Shown here: positions 1 through 13,030 of the stretch, in pieces
Position numbering within the stretch: the first letter of the stretch is position 1
How the letters are laid out: every line of letters starts with the position of its first letter
From: Phoronis australis
Taxonomy: Eukaryota > Phoronida > Phoronidae
Reading direction: 5' to 3'
Length of the DNA: 64,000 nt
Assembly: GCA_002633005.1 (NCBI GenBank)
Contig: NMRA01000192.1
Coordinates: 664,644 to 728,643 of the forward strand
Translations under genes and position numbers: made by a program
The notes under the pieces: generated by a model
Told to the model about the DNA's origin: nothing
The model's database searches: none
Seen by the model: the letters and a program-made list of their open reading frames with translations, nothing else

Positions 1-534
1 CGGTCTTCGCATAATTCGCGGTGAAAACTTGTTTTGGTCAATATAACTTATACACGCTCGTTATGTTAGCATTCACTAGCAATGTCAACTGAATTTATTT
101 GCGTATTTATCTTAATAGTCCTTTTGCGCGTTTATAACAATAACCCAAGATTATGTGAGACTTAACTGTAACGTCACGGGAAGTGGGGCAAAAGCTAGTC
201 GTTTGGCCATTTGCCCAATGCGGTAGCAGAGTGTATTCTGTTATTTTCTTTGAGTTTTTAGCCGTTTAGTTCGAAAAATGACAAACAAGCATTGCTGTTA
301 TGGCAAATGAAATTCAGATTCGCACTTCAACTGAATACGTTCTATCGCGTTCTGTACAAATTTCGCCCGGTGTATTTTAGAGTTTTCACCTCGTCAAAAA
401 TACATTCTACACCTAAAATTATCACCTATAAAGGCGCTTACTTTCTTCAGTGATCCACAAACCGTTTTGATTTTGTGAATGTGCCTCTAGTCAAACTAGG
501 TCAAAAGCGGAATCATCAGTGAGTTGGTTAACAG

Positions 535-686
535 TTCACTGCGGTACACACCACGCGCCGGGTTGACGAATATCAAGAAACCAACTACGAAATGGACTAT
601 AGAAAGTGGTCGGAGGTTAAAGGGTGGCGTGAGCACAAGATCGAAACAGCCAAATGTCAAATTGCCGATGAAATTAATGAATGTGG
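535..686 (+). CDS. Candidate internal exon of an unknown gene
   Basis: The segment lies between an acceptor-like AG (positions 533-534, after ttggttaac) and a donor GTGAGG at 687. It is open in one frame for 50 codons plus two bases. The translation is rich in charged residues with three Trp/Tyr-flanked helical stretches (for example RKWSEVKGWREHKIETAK), which reads more like real protein than the neighbouring chance frames and could be coiled coil. I do not recognise the family. No partner exon was found in the window, so the rest would lie to the left or this is chance. Confidence 0.25.
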
Positions 687-3273
687 GTGAGGGTTAATCT
701 TTTTTTCATAACTTGGTTGTGTTCGTGAACACCAAGTCACAGACCGTCTCCATGCAGCTACTCGGCCGCGGCGCATTCGTTCTCAACGGTCGCATGCACG
801 CAGGCACACAACTCGCTTGCTATAAAAAACACGCTTTTTCTTCGTTTTTCGCGGCATCTCTCTATTGTACGTAGACCTCGTTGGTTCAATATGATGGCGA
901 CGCACTTAGTGAAAGGACTGCTATGAAGCTCTGTAACCTTTGATTTTGAATAAGTAGTAAACAAATGTCTGCGTGGTTGAGGTGGGTCTTGGAAGCCAGT
1001 CGTGACGCCGGGGAAAAAGCACAGGCACAGTTAAAGTTGACTAGATTGACATCTCGATTTAGCCTTAACCGCCATTGTCTAGAGTTAAAACCACTGAAAC
1101 GGGAAGTTTTTCTATTGTCATATTGCATTCAAAACTCACGACTACATTCTTTCGGGTTGTTAAGGTCACTCAGGTAAGAAGGTGTGTGGTGGTGCCATTA
1201 TGTTCGAATATCCCCATTGTGTTGTCATGACCAGGTAACAACAGCTATCGGGGCATAACGACAGTTGCAAAGAGTGTAATTTCTCTTTTCTTCTGGTGCA
1301 GTTAACCTGTTTTTGCTTGTTGAACAAAGTGAAAGTAGAATTTTCAATGACGGTTTCAGTTTGTATGGTCCGCGATGTCTAAAATAAGTGGTATTCAAAG
1401 AATCTTGCCACGAACAGACCGTGGCGATGGTTTACCACCGACACTCATCCGATCCCTATTCCCCCAAAAAAGAAGCCTGAGACTACTGTGATCCAATCTG
1501 ATAAGAAACAGTCATGGCTGTCGGTTGGTAAATGTTCAAATTTGATTTTTGTCGTTTAAACAGGGCTTTGATACAAATAACATGTACAAACAAATTAAAA
1601 CATTTAAGAGTTGAAGATGCTAAAAGCGATGTTTCAAGAATAAACAGCTTTGATATAGCTTGTAAATCCTCTTCAGTGACATTACCTTGAGCGCAAAGAT
1701 GTTACGACTATAGATAGGAAGAAAACTTTTATTTAACAACAATCGCACTTTGCGGAATTGATGACTTATATTTTCGGCATTTGGACAACACTTAGACAAT
1801 GAAGTTTCATCTATCAATTTCAGATGAGATTTAATCGTGAGTTGTTATAATACTTTGATAAAAAATTAACACAGCTCTAAATTAAACTTTTACAGTTATT
1901 CCAGAAATTCTTCAAATGAATGTTCAACGTCAGTTCCCATAGGCTTTAACAGACTTTCATAACGTTTTAATCGATAGATAAGTCGAACGTCTAATGAACA
2001 CGAAGTAAATCTCCTGCTAGTGCATGCGTCTATATGCAACGTAAATGATGTTATACGAACACAGGTAACCTTCTAGGCAAGTTCGTGCGAAAGTTGACAA
2101 CTCTCAACCTCTGTTTGATTTACGGCAAAATAGTTCGTCGGACATTTTGGTGCAAACACAGATATCAACCACATACAATACATCTTATTTTTAATATAGC
2201 AGCACAAGTTCTGTTGATCGTGTATTTGTCATTCATATCATATTATGCAAATTGTTCCTGCTTTTTTCCGTTTTCAAATTGATAGGCCTACATGAAAAAT
2301 AAATAAATCTGAACGAACGCGCTCCCGTTTCTCGATAGCATTTGTTGTAGTAAAAAACATCATTTTGTGTGTGTACATTTTCCGACTAGCAATCCGCTGT
2401 AACGTACATGTATACCCCAAACTTTGCTACATGCGATTCATTCCGACAAAAAAAAAATAAATACAAACATTATACAACTAAACCATCCCACTTTTACAGC
2501 CAGTGGTTTACTAAACGCATCGCTTTGCTCGCCTATGTTGCGGGTCTTCTGCACGACGTTGTCCAACTTATTTTAATAGAGGTGACAAGATATTCATAGC
2601 AATCTGCGTTTAGTTCTCTCTAAATCCATTGAATGAGAAAAGGTTCGTTTCCTCAACCTGGATGCCTCGATCAAAACAGTATATTTAAATGCATGGGAAA
2701 TTACTTCCTCTACCTCACCTTGTGTTCAAACAACGTACCGAATGAGAATAACAATCTCTTCAGCATAGTAAATCTTGACTTGCTCATTCATTTTATAATA
2801 TGCTTCAAAGCAAATCACACATGGGTGTCTTGGAATTGAGGTATTTTACATGAATATCCAACACTATTATCTACGTATACATGAAAACCAAATAACAGAA
2901 AGTCTTACTTTTGTGTAATTTATACCATGCTGTAGTAAAAACTGGCTGTCTCTCATTGAGCTCCGTTTAGAATCGGTTCCGCTTTGTGTAGTTCAGTGTC
3001 TCTTCCTCGAATAAAATGAAAAAGCGAAAGAGTAAAGAAACGACGCCGGTTACTTGATCTGTTCTACGGCGATGGTGCGGATATCCGTCGAAAGGTCATT
3101 TCATAGTGGGTTAGCATTACCAGTCATTGTTCCTTTGCAAGCTAAATCAAGTGTGCTGTTTGTCTACCCGTTGTCAAAACAATTTCGTACTGTCACCATT
3201 CAAATCCACTGTTCACATAGTGGATATGAACCCGTTCAGTTGTTTATTTCGTCGACCAAAGTCATTAAAGTAA

Positions 3274-3471
3274 TTGTTGCCATTCAGCAATCGCATCAAT
3301 GTCACTGTGATCAGATATCAGAAAGACCCGACGCAGATCACGGTACAGTATATTACAAATGCACCCCTGCGTCAAGTTTCGGCAGAAACTGGTCAGGTCT
3401 TTTGTCAAAAAAGTTACGAACAAGTAACACTACTGTTAACAACTAGCGGCCAAATGGAGGTGCCACGGTAG
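3274..3471 (+). CDS. Unproven reading frame, possible gene remnant
   Basis: A 65-codon frame ends in TAG at 3469 and is preceded by an acceptor-like cag at 3285-3287. The translation alternates polar and hydrophobic residues like beta strands (for example ITVQYITNAPLRQVSAETG). It overlaps another open frame at 3054-3446, so a frameshifted remnant of one protein is possible. There is no recognisable family, no start context and no partner exon. Confidence 0.15.
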   Translation: MLPFSNRINVTVIRYQKDPTQITVQYITNAPLRQVSAETGQVFCQKSYEQVTLLLTTSGQMEVPR

Positions 3472-4515
3472 TCGACCTGTCTGGTGTCTACGTCTGCCAC
3501 ATTGTAAATCTGTACGAAATTTCATCCTGGTCCGTTAGGCTGTGACGTATTGTTCGCTCTTTTCAAAGGATCCCGTTTTCGATTGTTCTCTAATTTATTC
3601 GGTGGACCACCGAGACAATCAAAACACTTCTGTGGTCACTTTCTGGGTACAATAGTTTTGATGTTTTTGATCTTATAAACCATTGTATGATGTAAAAGCA
3701 AAAGTCGACATATTTAAACTTGTATATTTCCAAGAAATTTAACTTTTAAATTTGCCTGTTTCTGCAAATTGGACATGGAATAAAACAAATTTAAAAATAA
3801 TGAAATTAGTTGTCCATAAAGCTTGATACTGCTACTAATACGTCCATAAAATGCATCAAGTCATAAAGATAGACACAGGTTTTTATTTTTTCGCATTAAA
3901 ATGTAATTTGGAGGTAAATTTATGAATTTACTAGCGTAACCTGGTGCTGAATTGTGGAACTGCAACAAAATTTTAGCATTGTTATTGATGATGTACACAG
4001 AAATGCTGTACGTACAAAGCGTTCATATGTGTTATTGGGAAGCACTTGGTTTTCTAAAAAAGTCAAACTTACACATGATGGTAAAAAAAATAAAATTAAC
4101 TCTAAAATTTCAAGAGAAAATCAAGTCTTATTATTTTATTAAAATTAGACGCTGGTTGTTGTTTTAACCTACCAGAAGGAACATTCTCAAGTCTTAGGTC
4201 ATTGGATTCATTACAATCATTATGTTGATATGACTCCTGTTTCAAAAGAAACTAGAAGTTGATTACAATGCTTTCACTGAATGGTAATGGAACTACTTGT
4301 CTATAAATCTCCACCTTCTTCATTCTCCATTCAAGTACGTTCATGCTTATTGGTGCACCTCGACAGTGCCCATGATCCTTTTGCACGGTGTTCTCAGAAA
4401 CCAATGTCCCCCAAGCTTGGATCCATGCACATTGAGTCATTCTGTGCGATTTCTTTTTGTATATTAGGGTATGCACTTGGATTCGCAACAGGCGACACTT
4501 TTCAGTTGAATTGAA

Positions 4516-4645
4516 ATAGGTGGCAAATTGGCAGCGCCTTCCAATGAACGGAAGGGGGGGGCGAAAAATTGAAGAGTTTTAAATAGGGGGACATTTTTGG
4601 CAATTAAAATGGGACATGGCCTCGCTAGGCCCCCAGTGGTTGTGC
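4516..4645. repeat. G-run-rich segment resembling a dispersed repeat
   Basis: The segment has a run of eight G near 4552-4559, then gggggacattttt and gggacatggcctcgctaggccccc. The mix of G runs and a ggcatgg-ccccc motif resembles the dispersed repeat at 5865 and 42785 but does not align along its length. It may be a third, older relative. Confidence 0.25.
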
Positions 4646-5864
4646 TTGTATTTCCAAACACAGTTGAGAGACATTTTCTTTGGCCTTTGACACTATTAGG
4701 CTTTTAGATAAGGCAATGTATTCGTGACTTGTTTCTTAATCTCCAATAAGTGCCATTGTTGAAATTTCGCTTTATATTAATATATTCATTTGCTTAAAAA
4801 ACGTGAACAAAAACATGGTCCGAGTACACATTAATTGACAAACGTAAACTATTTGCTACGCGATTTTGCACTGACTAACAATAAGCTTCTGATCTTACTG
4901 CATACAAAAAGACTTGAAATGACACAAAATTTATACCGAACTTTTTAGCCGGGAAACGTTGCGACGGGAAAACATACACGTAAGGCATGGGAAGGAAAGG
5001 TGTCTTACTGGTGGTCAACGAGACAGCACGGAATCGTCAGAGGGGGAACGGTGAGTGAGGTAAACATCATTTACGTACTGAGAAAATCCAGTCTGTGGAC
5101 CCGAAAATGAAAACAAAACCATTTGCGAATAAAACAGAAAAATACTTTTATTCTTAAAATTCATTATTTGCTGTGTTATAAAAAAATACTTTGAAAGTTT
5201 TTCTATTTTGCAGTATACTTCAGAAATTGTTCATTGGGTGTTGTAAGAGCATTCCAACCAAATCCAACAAGGCTTCAGAACATTGAACATTTCAACAATA
5301 ATATCTTGTCTTAAGTTGCGGTTACACATTAAATTACACCTGACTCACCCCAAGCACCTGTACGCAGCGCATTGTCATATCTTTTGTGTTCCCAATGCAA
5401 TAATCCTAACTTAGTGGAAATAATTACTGGCTCACTACCATCTTACAAAGATTTGCCCGCTTAATTGACTCGGGCATGCTTTTATGAATAGGCTTGACTT
5501 GCTGCTTGGCTGACTGAGGTGTACCTTCTTTTCACTATAATTCCTTTGATGATTTAAGAAATAAAATCACTGTAAACGCTGGTCATGTTCAAAACCTGTT
5601 TAATCTGACATTTCTGGAAGAGTTTCTAAACGGAAAATACAGCACACATCACGATTTTTGTCCAACCGGTCGAAAATCGGTCGACGACCAGTCGTTTAGC
5701 CGACTTACAGCAGACCAGCAACGGTCTGCCAGGAGTCGTCAGCTGAGTCGCCTTTGCGGTCGGAACTTGGGTCGACAAAATGGTCGCTTAAGCTAATAAA
5801 TGCCGACCACACACAGCCTACATTAGAACAACTTGCACTAGTGCAACTCTGTTGCGGATTTAGA

Positions 5865-6003
5865 GGTGGGTCAAGGGGGCATGCCCCCCTAAAATTCTCC
5901 CAGATTACATTTGGCAGTTCGAGGGTGCGAATGTCTAACGAGTATAATCCTAGCTAATACTCTGCCCTGACCCCCCCAGCTCAAAATCCTGGATCCGCCC
6001 CTG
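5865..6003 (+). repeat. Dispersed repeat family A, copy 1
   Basis: About 140 bp, beginning gcggatttagaggtgggtca, with a gggggcatgccccccta core, the block tttggcagttcgagggtgcg, and an end aaatcctggatccgcccctg. The reverse complement of 42785-42965 matches it block by block in the same order, so these are two copies of one interspersed element. Both ends carry complementary gcggat/atccgc motifs, which suggests terminal inverted repeats and a non-autonomous DNA transposon. Confidence 0.7.
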
Positions 6004-7259
6004 CAACTTACCCTACTTGTTGAGAGTTCATAACTAGGACTAGAAGTTGTCGCTCTGTGAATGACAATTGATGGACAGTTGATAATACTCAGCTCATGCC
6101 CGCAATTACTTTATTCCCGCCTTACCCCACCCCCCCCCCATAAATCCGACTGTGATGAACGTGGTGTTGTGGCTCAGTATGTGCCACATGGGCAGGGTTA
6201 TTCATGGATGAACAATCCTGTTCATTTTTGACAAGAGCAGTGTTCAAATGCAGAAGCTGAACTATTGTTACTGAGCGTCGTAGCGTTTTAGTTCGCGTTA
6301 TTTCCAAACTTGCAATGCTTCGAAATTCAGTTTTATACTCATTGCATGGTAAAGAATTGTCATCAGAGTGTACATGTATGGCTCAGTTGTATACGTATGA
6401 GCTATTCTTTGGCTGGTTACGTTTAATCCAAGGGATATCACAACATTCACTGTACGCAGTATGTCGTAAACTTTTTTAATCTCATTTGGTAGACATGTTT
6501 TGTAGTTCGTCTCGGTTGATATGAATGACTTCACGACTCTAGTAGGAATTTGAAAACGTAAGATTTTCTTTACGCAGATATAGTTTCTGTCCACACTTGT
6601 GCAATTTGACAAACTCGTTTACTTTTAAAATGGCCTAGAGTGGATTTTTTTTCAAAATGCCGTATTCACCGTATTGGAGTCGAAAGGCAAAAATACTACT
6701 TTTTGTACTCAATGTTCACTGCACGTTTGTGGACATACGGAAAACTAGCGTCACGGTCGTACGGCAGCGCTTCATACGCCGGGAATTCCCAATAAAGTGC
6801 TGTTTTTTTTAACAGGCAGTTCACAAAATGATGCATATGCGTGGCCACAAACTGTAGAAATAGTGAGCAAGCAAAGGAATGGTTGAGATAACAATGATCA
6901 CAGCTGCAAACTTCGTTGATACACGTTTATTCACTGAGAAAATGGAACAAATGGATATAGATATTTATCAATGTACCATAAGCCCCCTGTATATGATAAC
7001 TTTTACACTACATCCGCCGAGTGTATTTTTACGTTCGGTAAATGTATGTACATGTATAGTGTCATGTTAACGCAAACACGTTGGATTGTAAAGGTACAAT
7101 TAGATGTATATTTACACCACCTTCGGAATTCGTGTAAATATAAATTTAGACATGTGCGGATATACACCAGGCTTATGTGAGGAGAATTTAAATTTGCCCA
7201 TGGTTGTTAATCCATCATCGCTCAGCAAAAAGTATCCTTATAACATTATTTCCGTGATG

Positions 7260-7619
7260 TCATTTCTCAGATGGCAACACCATTTCTCTTTTTAAGGCCA
7301 CAAAGTACTCTCTGCTGCCACGCGTGCATTGGAAGTTTCTATTTAAAAGCTGCCTGGTGTTGGGAGAAACTTCCACCGCGCGTGTGCTACGGTTTTGATG
7401 AATATGCCCCAACCCGAAGAGGTGAAATAAGCATATTTGTTTTTCCAGGCAAAACCAGCGCTTTGATTTGCAGTGCAAAAGATATTTGTTCTTTTTGAGC
7501 GCTGAGCCAGCGTGCCGTGGGCAAAACCAAGTGATCTTCAGTTTGTGTACATCAGTAACTATGTAATCAGTATCGGTAATTTCACTCCAAATAAAGAATA
7601 ATCGAATACCGGAATCCAT
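7260..7619 (-). CDS. 119-codon unassigned ORF
   Basis: This is the longest ATG-started frame in the left 13 kb. The ATG at 7617-7619 has A at -3 (aacaaaATGG). The translation has no recognisable domain; it has scattered Trp and Cys and a basic C-terminal half. A frame of this length can arise by chance, so I treat it as unproven. Confidence 0.12.
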   Translation of the reverse strand: MDSGIRLFFIWSEITDTDYIVTDVHKLKITWFCPRHAGSALKKNKYLLHCKSKRWFCLEKQICLFHLFGLGHIHQNRSTRAVEVSPNTRQLLNRNFQCTRGSREYFVALKREMVLPSEK

Positions 7620-8114
7620 TTTGTTTAAATAAAAAACGCAGACAATATTTCAGACACTATCATTGATGTGTAACTTCCATCAACAACGACGAAATTGGAA
7701 AATGATCGCCTTGTACAAATTCCATGCCGTGTCGTATCAAATAATCCTCCGCAACTGGGCTAATTTCGCGAATGTATTTTGTGAGCAGGAAAATCGTTGC
7801 TTTCTGAAAACTAGTTTACCTGCAGTGTAGTTATCAAGTCTTGTACACATTTATTCCCTCCTAGTGATCTAGGTCCCACGGCTTTCTGACAGACAGATTG
7901 TCTAGTTAGTTTGTAACATAATCGCGAAATTTGTGACAAAATGACTAGTTGATCTGGCTGAGAAGGACATCTGTCACCTGAATATACCATTCGTAGTTTG
8001 CGAAATTGCGATTTACTATGTTATGCCACAAATCTGTCGATTTTCATGCTTTTCGTTTCTGGTAACAATGTTGCACGTGATCAGCCAATAACGATGAGAG
8101 ACGTGGAGAGGAAC

Positions 8115-8312
8115 ATCAATGAACTCAAAACAGCAGCACTTCGTTGGCGTTGGAAGGATGGATAGAGTAATGCAACCGAGAAAAAGAATCGGACAACAAG
8201 TAACATGTAACCCCAGTGGCATAAAAACGAGGCAGCAAATGTGAATTTAGGATGTTTACGGCCTTGTGGGTAAATACAGCGAAATTCGAGTCTCTCTCTG
8301 TAATCCGGGAGG
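8115..8312. repeat. Diverged duplicated segment, copy 1
   Basis: This segment and 9780-9992 share ordered blocks: cgttggc(g/a)tt, gcaatgcggccgagaaaaa or its near match, and the strong block ttgtgg(g/a)taaatacagcga followed by ttcgagt/tttgagt. On the minus strand both give a frame starting RCIYP, followed in copy 1 by a hydrophobic stretch of about 50 residues. Copy 2 carries a stop. They are either an old repeat or two pseudo-exons of one hydrophobic protein. Confidence 0.5.
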
Positions 8313-9037
8313 GAACTTATGGCAGTGTTCACTCAGAATCGATAAGATGTGAGATTTGAAACTGTGGGGCTTTACGAAAATCTTTCCTAGGAACGCTGTT
8401 ATCAAAAATCGTCAACATACAAACTGTTGGTGTTATTGCAAGTCTAGAGTGGTGTGAAGGCAGTTACTAATTCATGAAAGTTGACTTATATCGCAAATTC
8501 CACTTCGCAATTACTGAATAAAGCTTATACTATGAAATTATGGTACATCACTCTGTAACAACTTTTATTGTCACCCGGGCAATGATATTGTGTCGAATGC
8601 GACAAGATTTGTTGCCATAGTGTGCGTCTACATGGCTACATTCATGCAAGTAAATTTCAATAGCGGCTTCAGTTACCACTCATTTGTTTGGTATTATTCT
8701 GACAAGTGAAGCTGAGCTTAAAAGGTTTTGTGCGATCAACTTTGAATATTATTGGTAATGCGCATGCGTAACGGAAGATGGAAGTTTTGTGATTACGGTA
8801 CACCCTGATTTTAGTGTCTACCACTGAACCATGTGTTATGTAGGTTCTAGGTATTGCGTCCTAACCTTTATATTTTATCCTGACGTGGTCAACTTGTTCA
8901 ACATAATTAGTCAATGGTCTTCAATCAGTGAATTAATGAATTTAATTAATATTTAAAAGCTAGCGTGATCATTTTCTTTGCATGTTATGTATGGCGATAT
9001 TGCGCGAACAAATTTGATCTACGGAATACATCCCACG

Positions 9038-9072
9038 TACGTGTGTGTATGTGTGTGTATGTATGTGTGTTT
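9038..9072. repeat. GT/GTAT microsatellite
   Basis: Imperfect (GT)n with GTAT interruptions. Confidence 0.85.
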
Positions 9073-9721
9073 GCAAAGCCCCATGGGAGACTTCACCACT
9101 CATTATGTTCTAAATGTCTCCTCTTACGATGCAGTTTTAATTTCTCTAGGATTTTTTTTTATATTTTGTAGTGGTCTTAACCTACTACATGTGTTAAATG
9201 CGTGGGGTTCACTGAAATAGTTATACCGCCACAGCCGCCTAAGCTGAGCCACCTCAGACAAGATGTGAACTGTTTTTGGTATACTGACAACCCAACTTAA
9301 ACCAAATTAATTATTGAATTCCGTTTGTAAATTAATTAATTTCGACGTCAGTTTTATGTTAAACGGCATAAATTATATTTCCCAGCTTCACAAAGACGCA
9401 TCAGTCAATTTCAAGATCAGGGTTACCTCGCTGCATTTAACAGGACGGCAATAAAGCCGTGACGTATTACACAGCAATAGAACTCTCCATTGTTCCAGAG
9501 GTAAGAAAGTCCTTGCGTCGCTTTGAGATGTCAGACACAATATCAAACGTCATTTCTGAAACAGTGGAGGTGTATGTGGCCGTGGAATTATTCCCGATTT
9601 GAACCGTTCAAAAGTATTGGAATTGTAAAGATACCTCCAAGAAAGGGGATTCTTATTGGTTCAAACTTGTTTTACCCACTTCCTCCGCTTGTTCTTGTCT
9701 TTGACTGATGTCGAGTTGAAG

Positions 9722-9754
9722 AACTTAACATTCCGCATCCACGGATGTTAAGTT
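9722..9754. repeat. Short hairpin-forming inverted repeat
   Basis: Arms aacttaacat-ccg and cggatgttaagtt, each about 13 bp with a one-base bulge, separated by a 6-base loop. No gene is adjacent, so it is probably a transposon relic rather than a regulatory element. Confidence 0.6.
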
Positions 9755-9779
9755 TACTCGCCTTTCTCTCGTCGCAGTT

Positions 9780-9992
9780 GCAGCACACAGCACAACAGTT
9801 ATGCGTCGTTGGCATTAGTAGGCTAAAAGAGCAATGCGGCCGAGAAAAAATGTAAAGCACACCACAACAACAAAGAAAATGTCGAACGCCAACGGCGCAA
9901 AAAACTTTAAGTTACAAAAAGTGCTTTACAAATATTGTGGCATTGTGGATAAATACAGCGAGATTTGAGTATCACTGTGTGATTCGGGTCGG
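9780..9992. repeat. Diverged duplicated segment, copy 2
   Basis: Partner of 8115-8312 in the same orientation, about 1.65 kb away. The minus-strand frame is interrupted by a stop and several indels, so this copy cannot be coding as it stands. Confidence 0.5.
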
Positions 9993-10544
9993 TCCTATTA
10001 TATTTATTATTTTGTTTGTATTGTAAAGCAAGTTTAGTTGGCCTGAATAATCTACCAAGGTCAACGTTTTTCAAATTATATAGAAAACAATAGCCAATGG
10101 GTTTATCTATTAATTATTTTTATTGAATAACAACTGCTTTTCAGCAAACTGTGTCCAATTTGACTTGTGTGGAGCACTGGTAGAATTTGCAAATTTTTGT
10201 GTAGCTTTTGAAAATTTGTGCCTCAGAAAGCTGCTTCAAAGGAATTGTGAAATGAGTTTTTGTTTCCTTAAAATTATTTTGATGTCCTATGCATTAGACT
10301 ACTCTCAACAATGTTTAGATTTCACTAGAGAGCACGTAATATTCATCGATCTTGGGTGAAGCATGTAGAATCGGAGAGGAATCACACTTGGATGTCCATT
10401 GTCGTATTTAGACTAGACTGAGCCTATACTTATTTTGCAGACACATCTTAGTGTTCCGGCTGGCATTGATTTTCCATTCTGCCTCCGGTTTGTGCAAGCG
10501 ACTCAAGGAGTGTGTTTTGTTCATAGGCGTCTTTTCTTAATTTT

Positions 10545-10970
10545 TGTAGCTTTTTCACCTAAAACATCGTTCAAGTGAAATTATATTCGGTAGGTTTTTA
10601 TCTAAAACACAAAGGAATTTCGATTCAGTAGATGTTTTATGTAAAGCTTCGTTTTAGTGAAATTAGATCTGGTAGGTGGTTTAATCTAAAAGTCCATGCG
10701 AGTGGATTTAGATTTGGTAGTTCATTTTATTTAAAACCTCTTCGAGGGAACTAAGATTTGGTAGGAATTTTTATCTAAAAGATTCATGCGAGTGAGGTTA
10801 GATTTGGTTGGTGTTTTTCTCCAAAACGCCTTCGAGTGAATTTAGACTTGTAGGTGTTTTTATCTAAAACCTCATGCGATAGAGCTAAGATGTGGAAGTC
10901 TCGGTGCTAGTAAACCTAGATTTGGTAGGAGTTTTTATCCAAGACCGCATGCGATTGGGCTTAGGTGTTC
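10545..10970. repeat. Degenerate tandem array, unit about 55 bp
   Basis: Seven to eight diverged copies of a unit with a conserved order: ttagatttggtagg, then ttttatctaaaa, then catgcgagtg or ttcgagtga. The two half-motifs tttagat and atctaaa are complementary, so each unit can fold. Divergence between copies is high, so the array is old. Confidence 0.75.
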
Positions 10971-12549
10971 TAGTTATGCTCCAAGACATTTTCTTTCCGA
11001 CATAACTGTATATAGCTTGTTAGCACAAAAAGGAATGATTTCATGATATTTATTTTGAAATCTTTATCAAGTGACAATATATAAACTCACGTTTAGTTGT
11101 TTAAAAGTAATCACATGCAAACGCCATCAAGATTTGAAGTTTGTACACATCATTCGAGGCCTCTCCAAAATACTGTTCACTCATACAGCAGAGAAATGAT
11201 TACGACATATCCGGATGAGAAGATCAGCCTGTGTTCATACGGGCGTGTTCCTTCAGTCTTGATTTGTAGGCAGAATAACTGTGTACCATGTCAGCCTTCA
11301 TAAGCCTGCGAAGTGCGAGACTACGTGTATTATCCCCAGCTACTTCGTCGGCGTCCAACTGACAGTCACGTTTTGTTTGAGATTATCACGCGAGAGCACA
11401 AATATGGTTCGTGAGACCCAACATAAAAGCGAATTTCAGGGGCATTTGACAAACACATAAAAAGCGATTAAACATTTGATTACAACAAACACACTGTTCA
11501 TATGACATAAAATAGTATGAACACACATAGGTATCATTCATTGAAATATGAAGATTGTGTCTCCCCCAACAAAAATACACGATGGAGCTTTGCAAAACGG
11601 TCTCCAATTCTACAATCAGGCTTCGTTTGATAAAAAAACAGAAGCTCAGAATGAGATCAACTCGTGTTCAGCCTTCATAAAGGAAGTGCGTTGTATCTTA
11701 CGCAACTTCTGTCGTATCCAGCCCTGTCCGCACGAGTGAGTCTGTCGAAGGAAATAGATAATGCAAAGGTCCATCGCGTAACCAATGCTTTGGTAGTTCA
11801 GTTGGCAAAAACCTTGAATCATTATTTAACTAGTGGTACTGTAAAACATGCACTCGCACACGTGCACACAAAACACACCCTAATTTTGTTCTCATCTCCC
11901 TTTTGAACTAAGGAATACACTGGACCTCCGCAAAGTAAACTACACGCACAACGTGCTCAGAAAAAAATATTTTTGTACCTGTCGTTTATACTGTACTTTT
12001 TTCGCAATACATAATCGTTAACCTTCATACATGAAGCGCGAGACGCCAGCTACTTCACTTTCTCCAGCTAACAACCACTTTTTGCACGGAGTACGACTAT
12101 AGATTTACTGCAGAGGTTCAACAAAAACTCAGCTACAGATAGATCTGATATCTTAGCAATTATTTTTTGGATACAACTGTAAATTGCGTTAACATGAAAA
12201 AGTTTGTCTAAATAACCTAATTGGAAACTGTCTCGAAAATTCTTCTCCACGTATCTTTTCAGTCTTAAAAAACAAATAGTGTCTATATGAGTTACATGTA
12301 ACAAAGTACTATCCAAAATTTGTTCTTGTTTTGTCTATTATCGTTGGAGCTTTGTTTAACAACATGCTTTTAGGGCTTGTTGAAGTGAACACGTGAAGGA
12401 CTCCTTTTTCTTTAGGAGGTCTTTCAGTTTTTGTATAATGAATTCATCGTACAGAAATTCCAATAATCAGATGAATATCACACGTCACGTGCAATTAACT
12501 ATGGTTAATATAATATCGAGTACCAAATCATTTTTTCACAGAGTCTGAG

Positions 12550-12640
12550 TGAGAACTTGGGATCGAACCAAGTGAGGGAAACATTATATTAATTACTCCA
12601 AACTCGACCTCGGCGCCCAGATTTCTGGAGGTCAACTCAA
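12550..12640 (-). repeat. Possible tRNA-derived SINE fragment
   Basis: On the minus strand a perfect RNA polymerase III B-box-like motif, ggttcgatccc, sits in a short stem (cttgg/ccaag) at about 12556-12572, with a weak A-box-like stretch (gccgaggtcgagtttgg) about 45 bp upstream. The spacing fits tRNA-derived elements, but the body does not fold into a clean cloverleaf. Confidence 0.25.
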
Positions 12641-12924
12641 AATAACGCCGGTCACTCCCAGAACCTGGCATCTCGCACACACACTTGCGTGATTTGGCGA
12701 TGCTCAACAGAACTCAGAGATGCTAGTTAAATGTTGTTTAACAGTCCCATTGTCGAGTTCTTGCTCAAACTCCAGGTTTGGTTTGCTTTGACTGTGTCAA
12801 TATTTTACACTGTTCAAATTCACAGAAAAGATGTTTTGAAACAAACTTGAAATAACTTCCAAGAGGGTAGGGTGTTTTTGAAAAGCGACAATTGAATTTG
12901 TCATGAACGAAAGAGTAACATATC

Positions 12925-12970
12925 ACTCGCACACACGCGCGCGCGTGCACGCACACAAACACACACACAC
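12925..12970. repeat. CA/CG dinucleotide microsatellite
   Basis: Alternating purine-pyrimidine run (acacacgcgcgcgcgtgcac then acacac repeats). The sequence type can adopt Z-DNA. Confidence 0.85.
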
Positions 12971-13030
12971 AAAAATTGATATGTTGGAAAGTATATTCCA
13001 GTTCAAGCTGTGCTTTCCCAGGCCTTATTC

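Larger units (their letters stand above)
1..13030. other. Gene-poor intergenic block left of the mucin gene
   Basis: No multi-exon gene could be recognised here on either strand. The block is AT-rich and holds short chance reading frames, a dispersed repeat copy near 5.9 kb, a diverged duplicated segment at 8.1 and 9.8 kb, a degenerate tandem array at 10.5-11.0 kb and CA/GT microsatellites. Two short segments that read like exons are listed separately with low confidence. In 690-3050, 6010-7250 and 10980-12540 I see nothing beyond AT-rich unique sequence. Confidence 0.6.

Noticed and set aside
6298-6612. 104-codon minus-strand frame
   Set aside because: No domain, no start context, no partner exon; the composition matches the surrounding AT-rich DNA.
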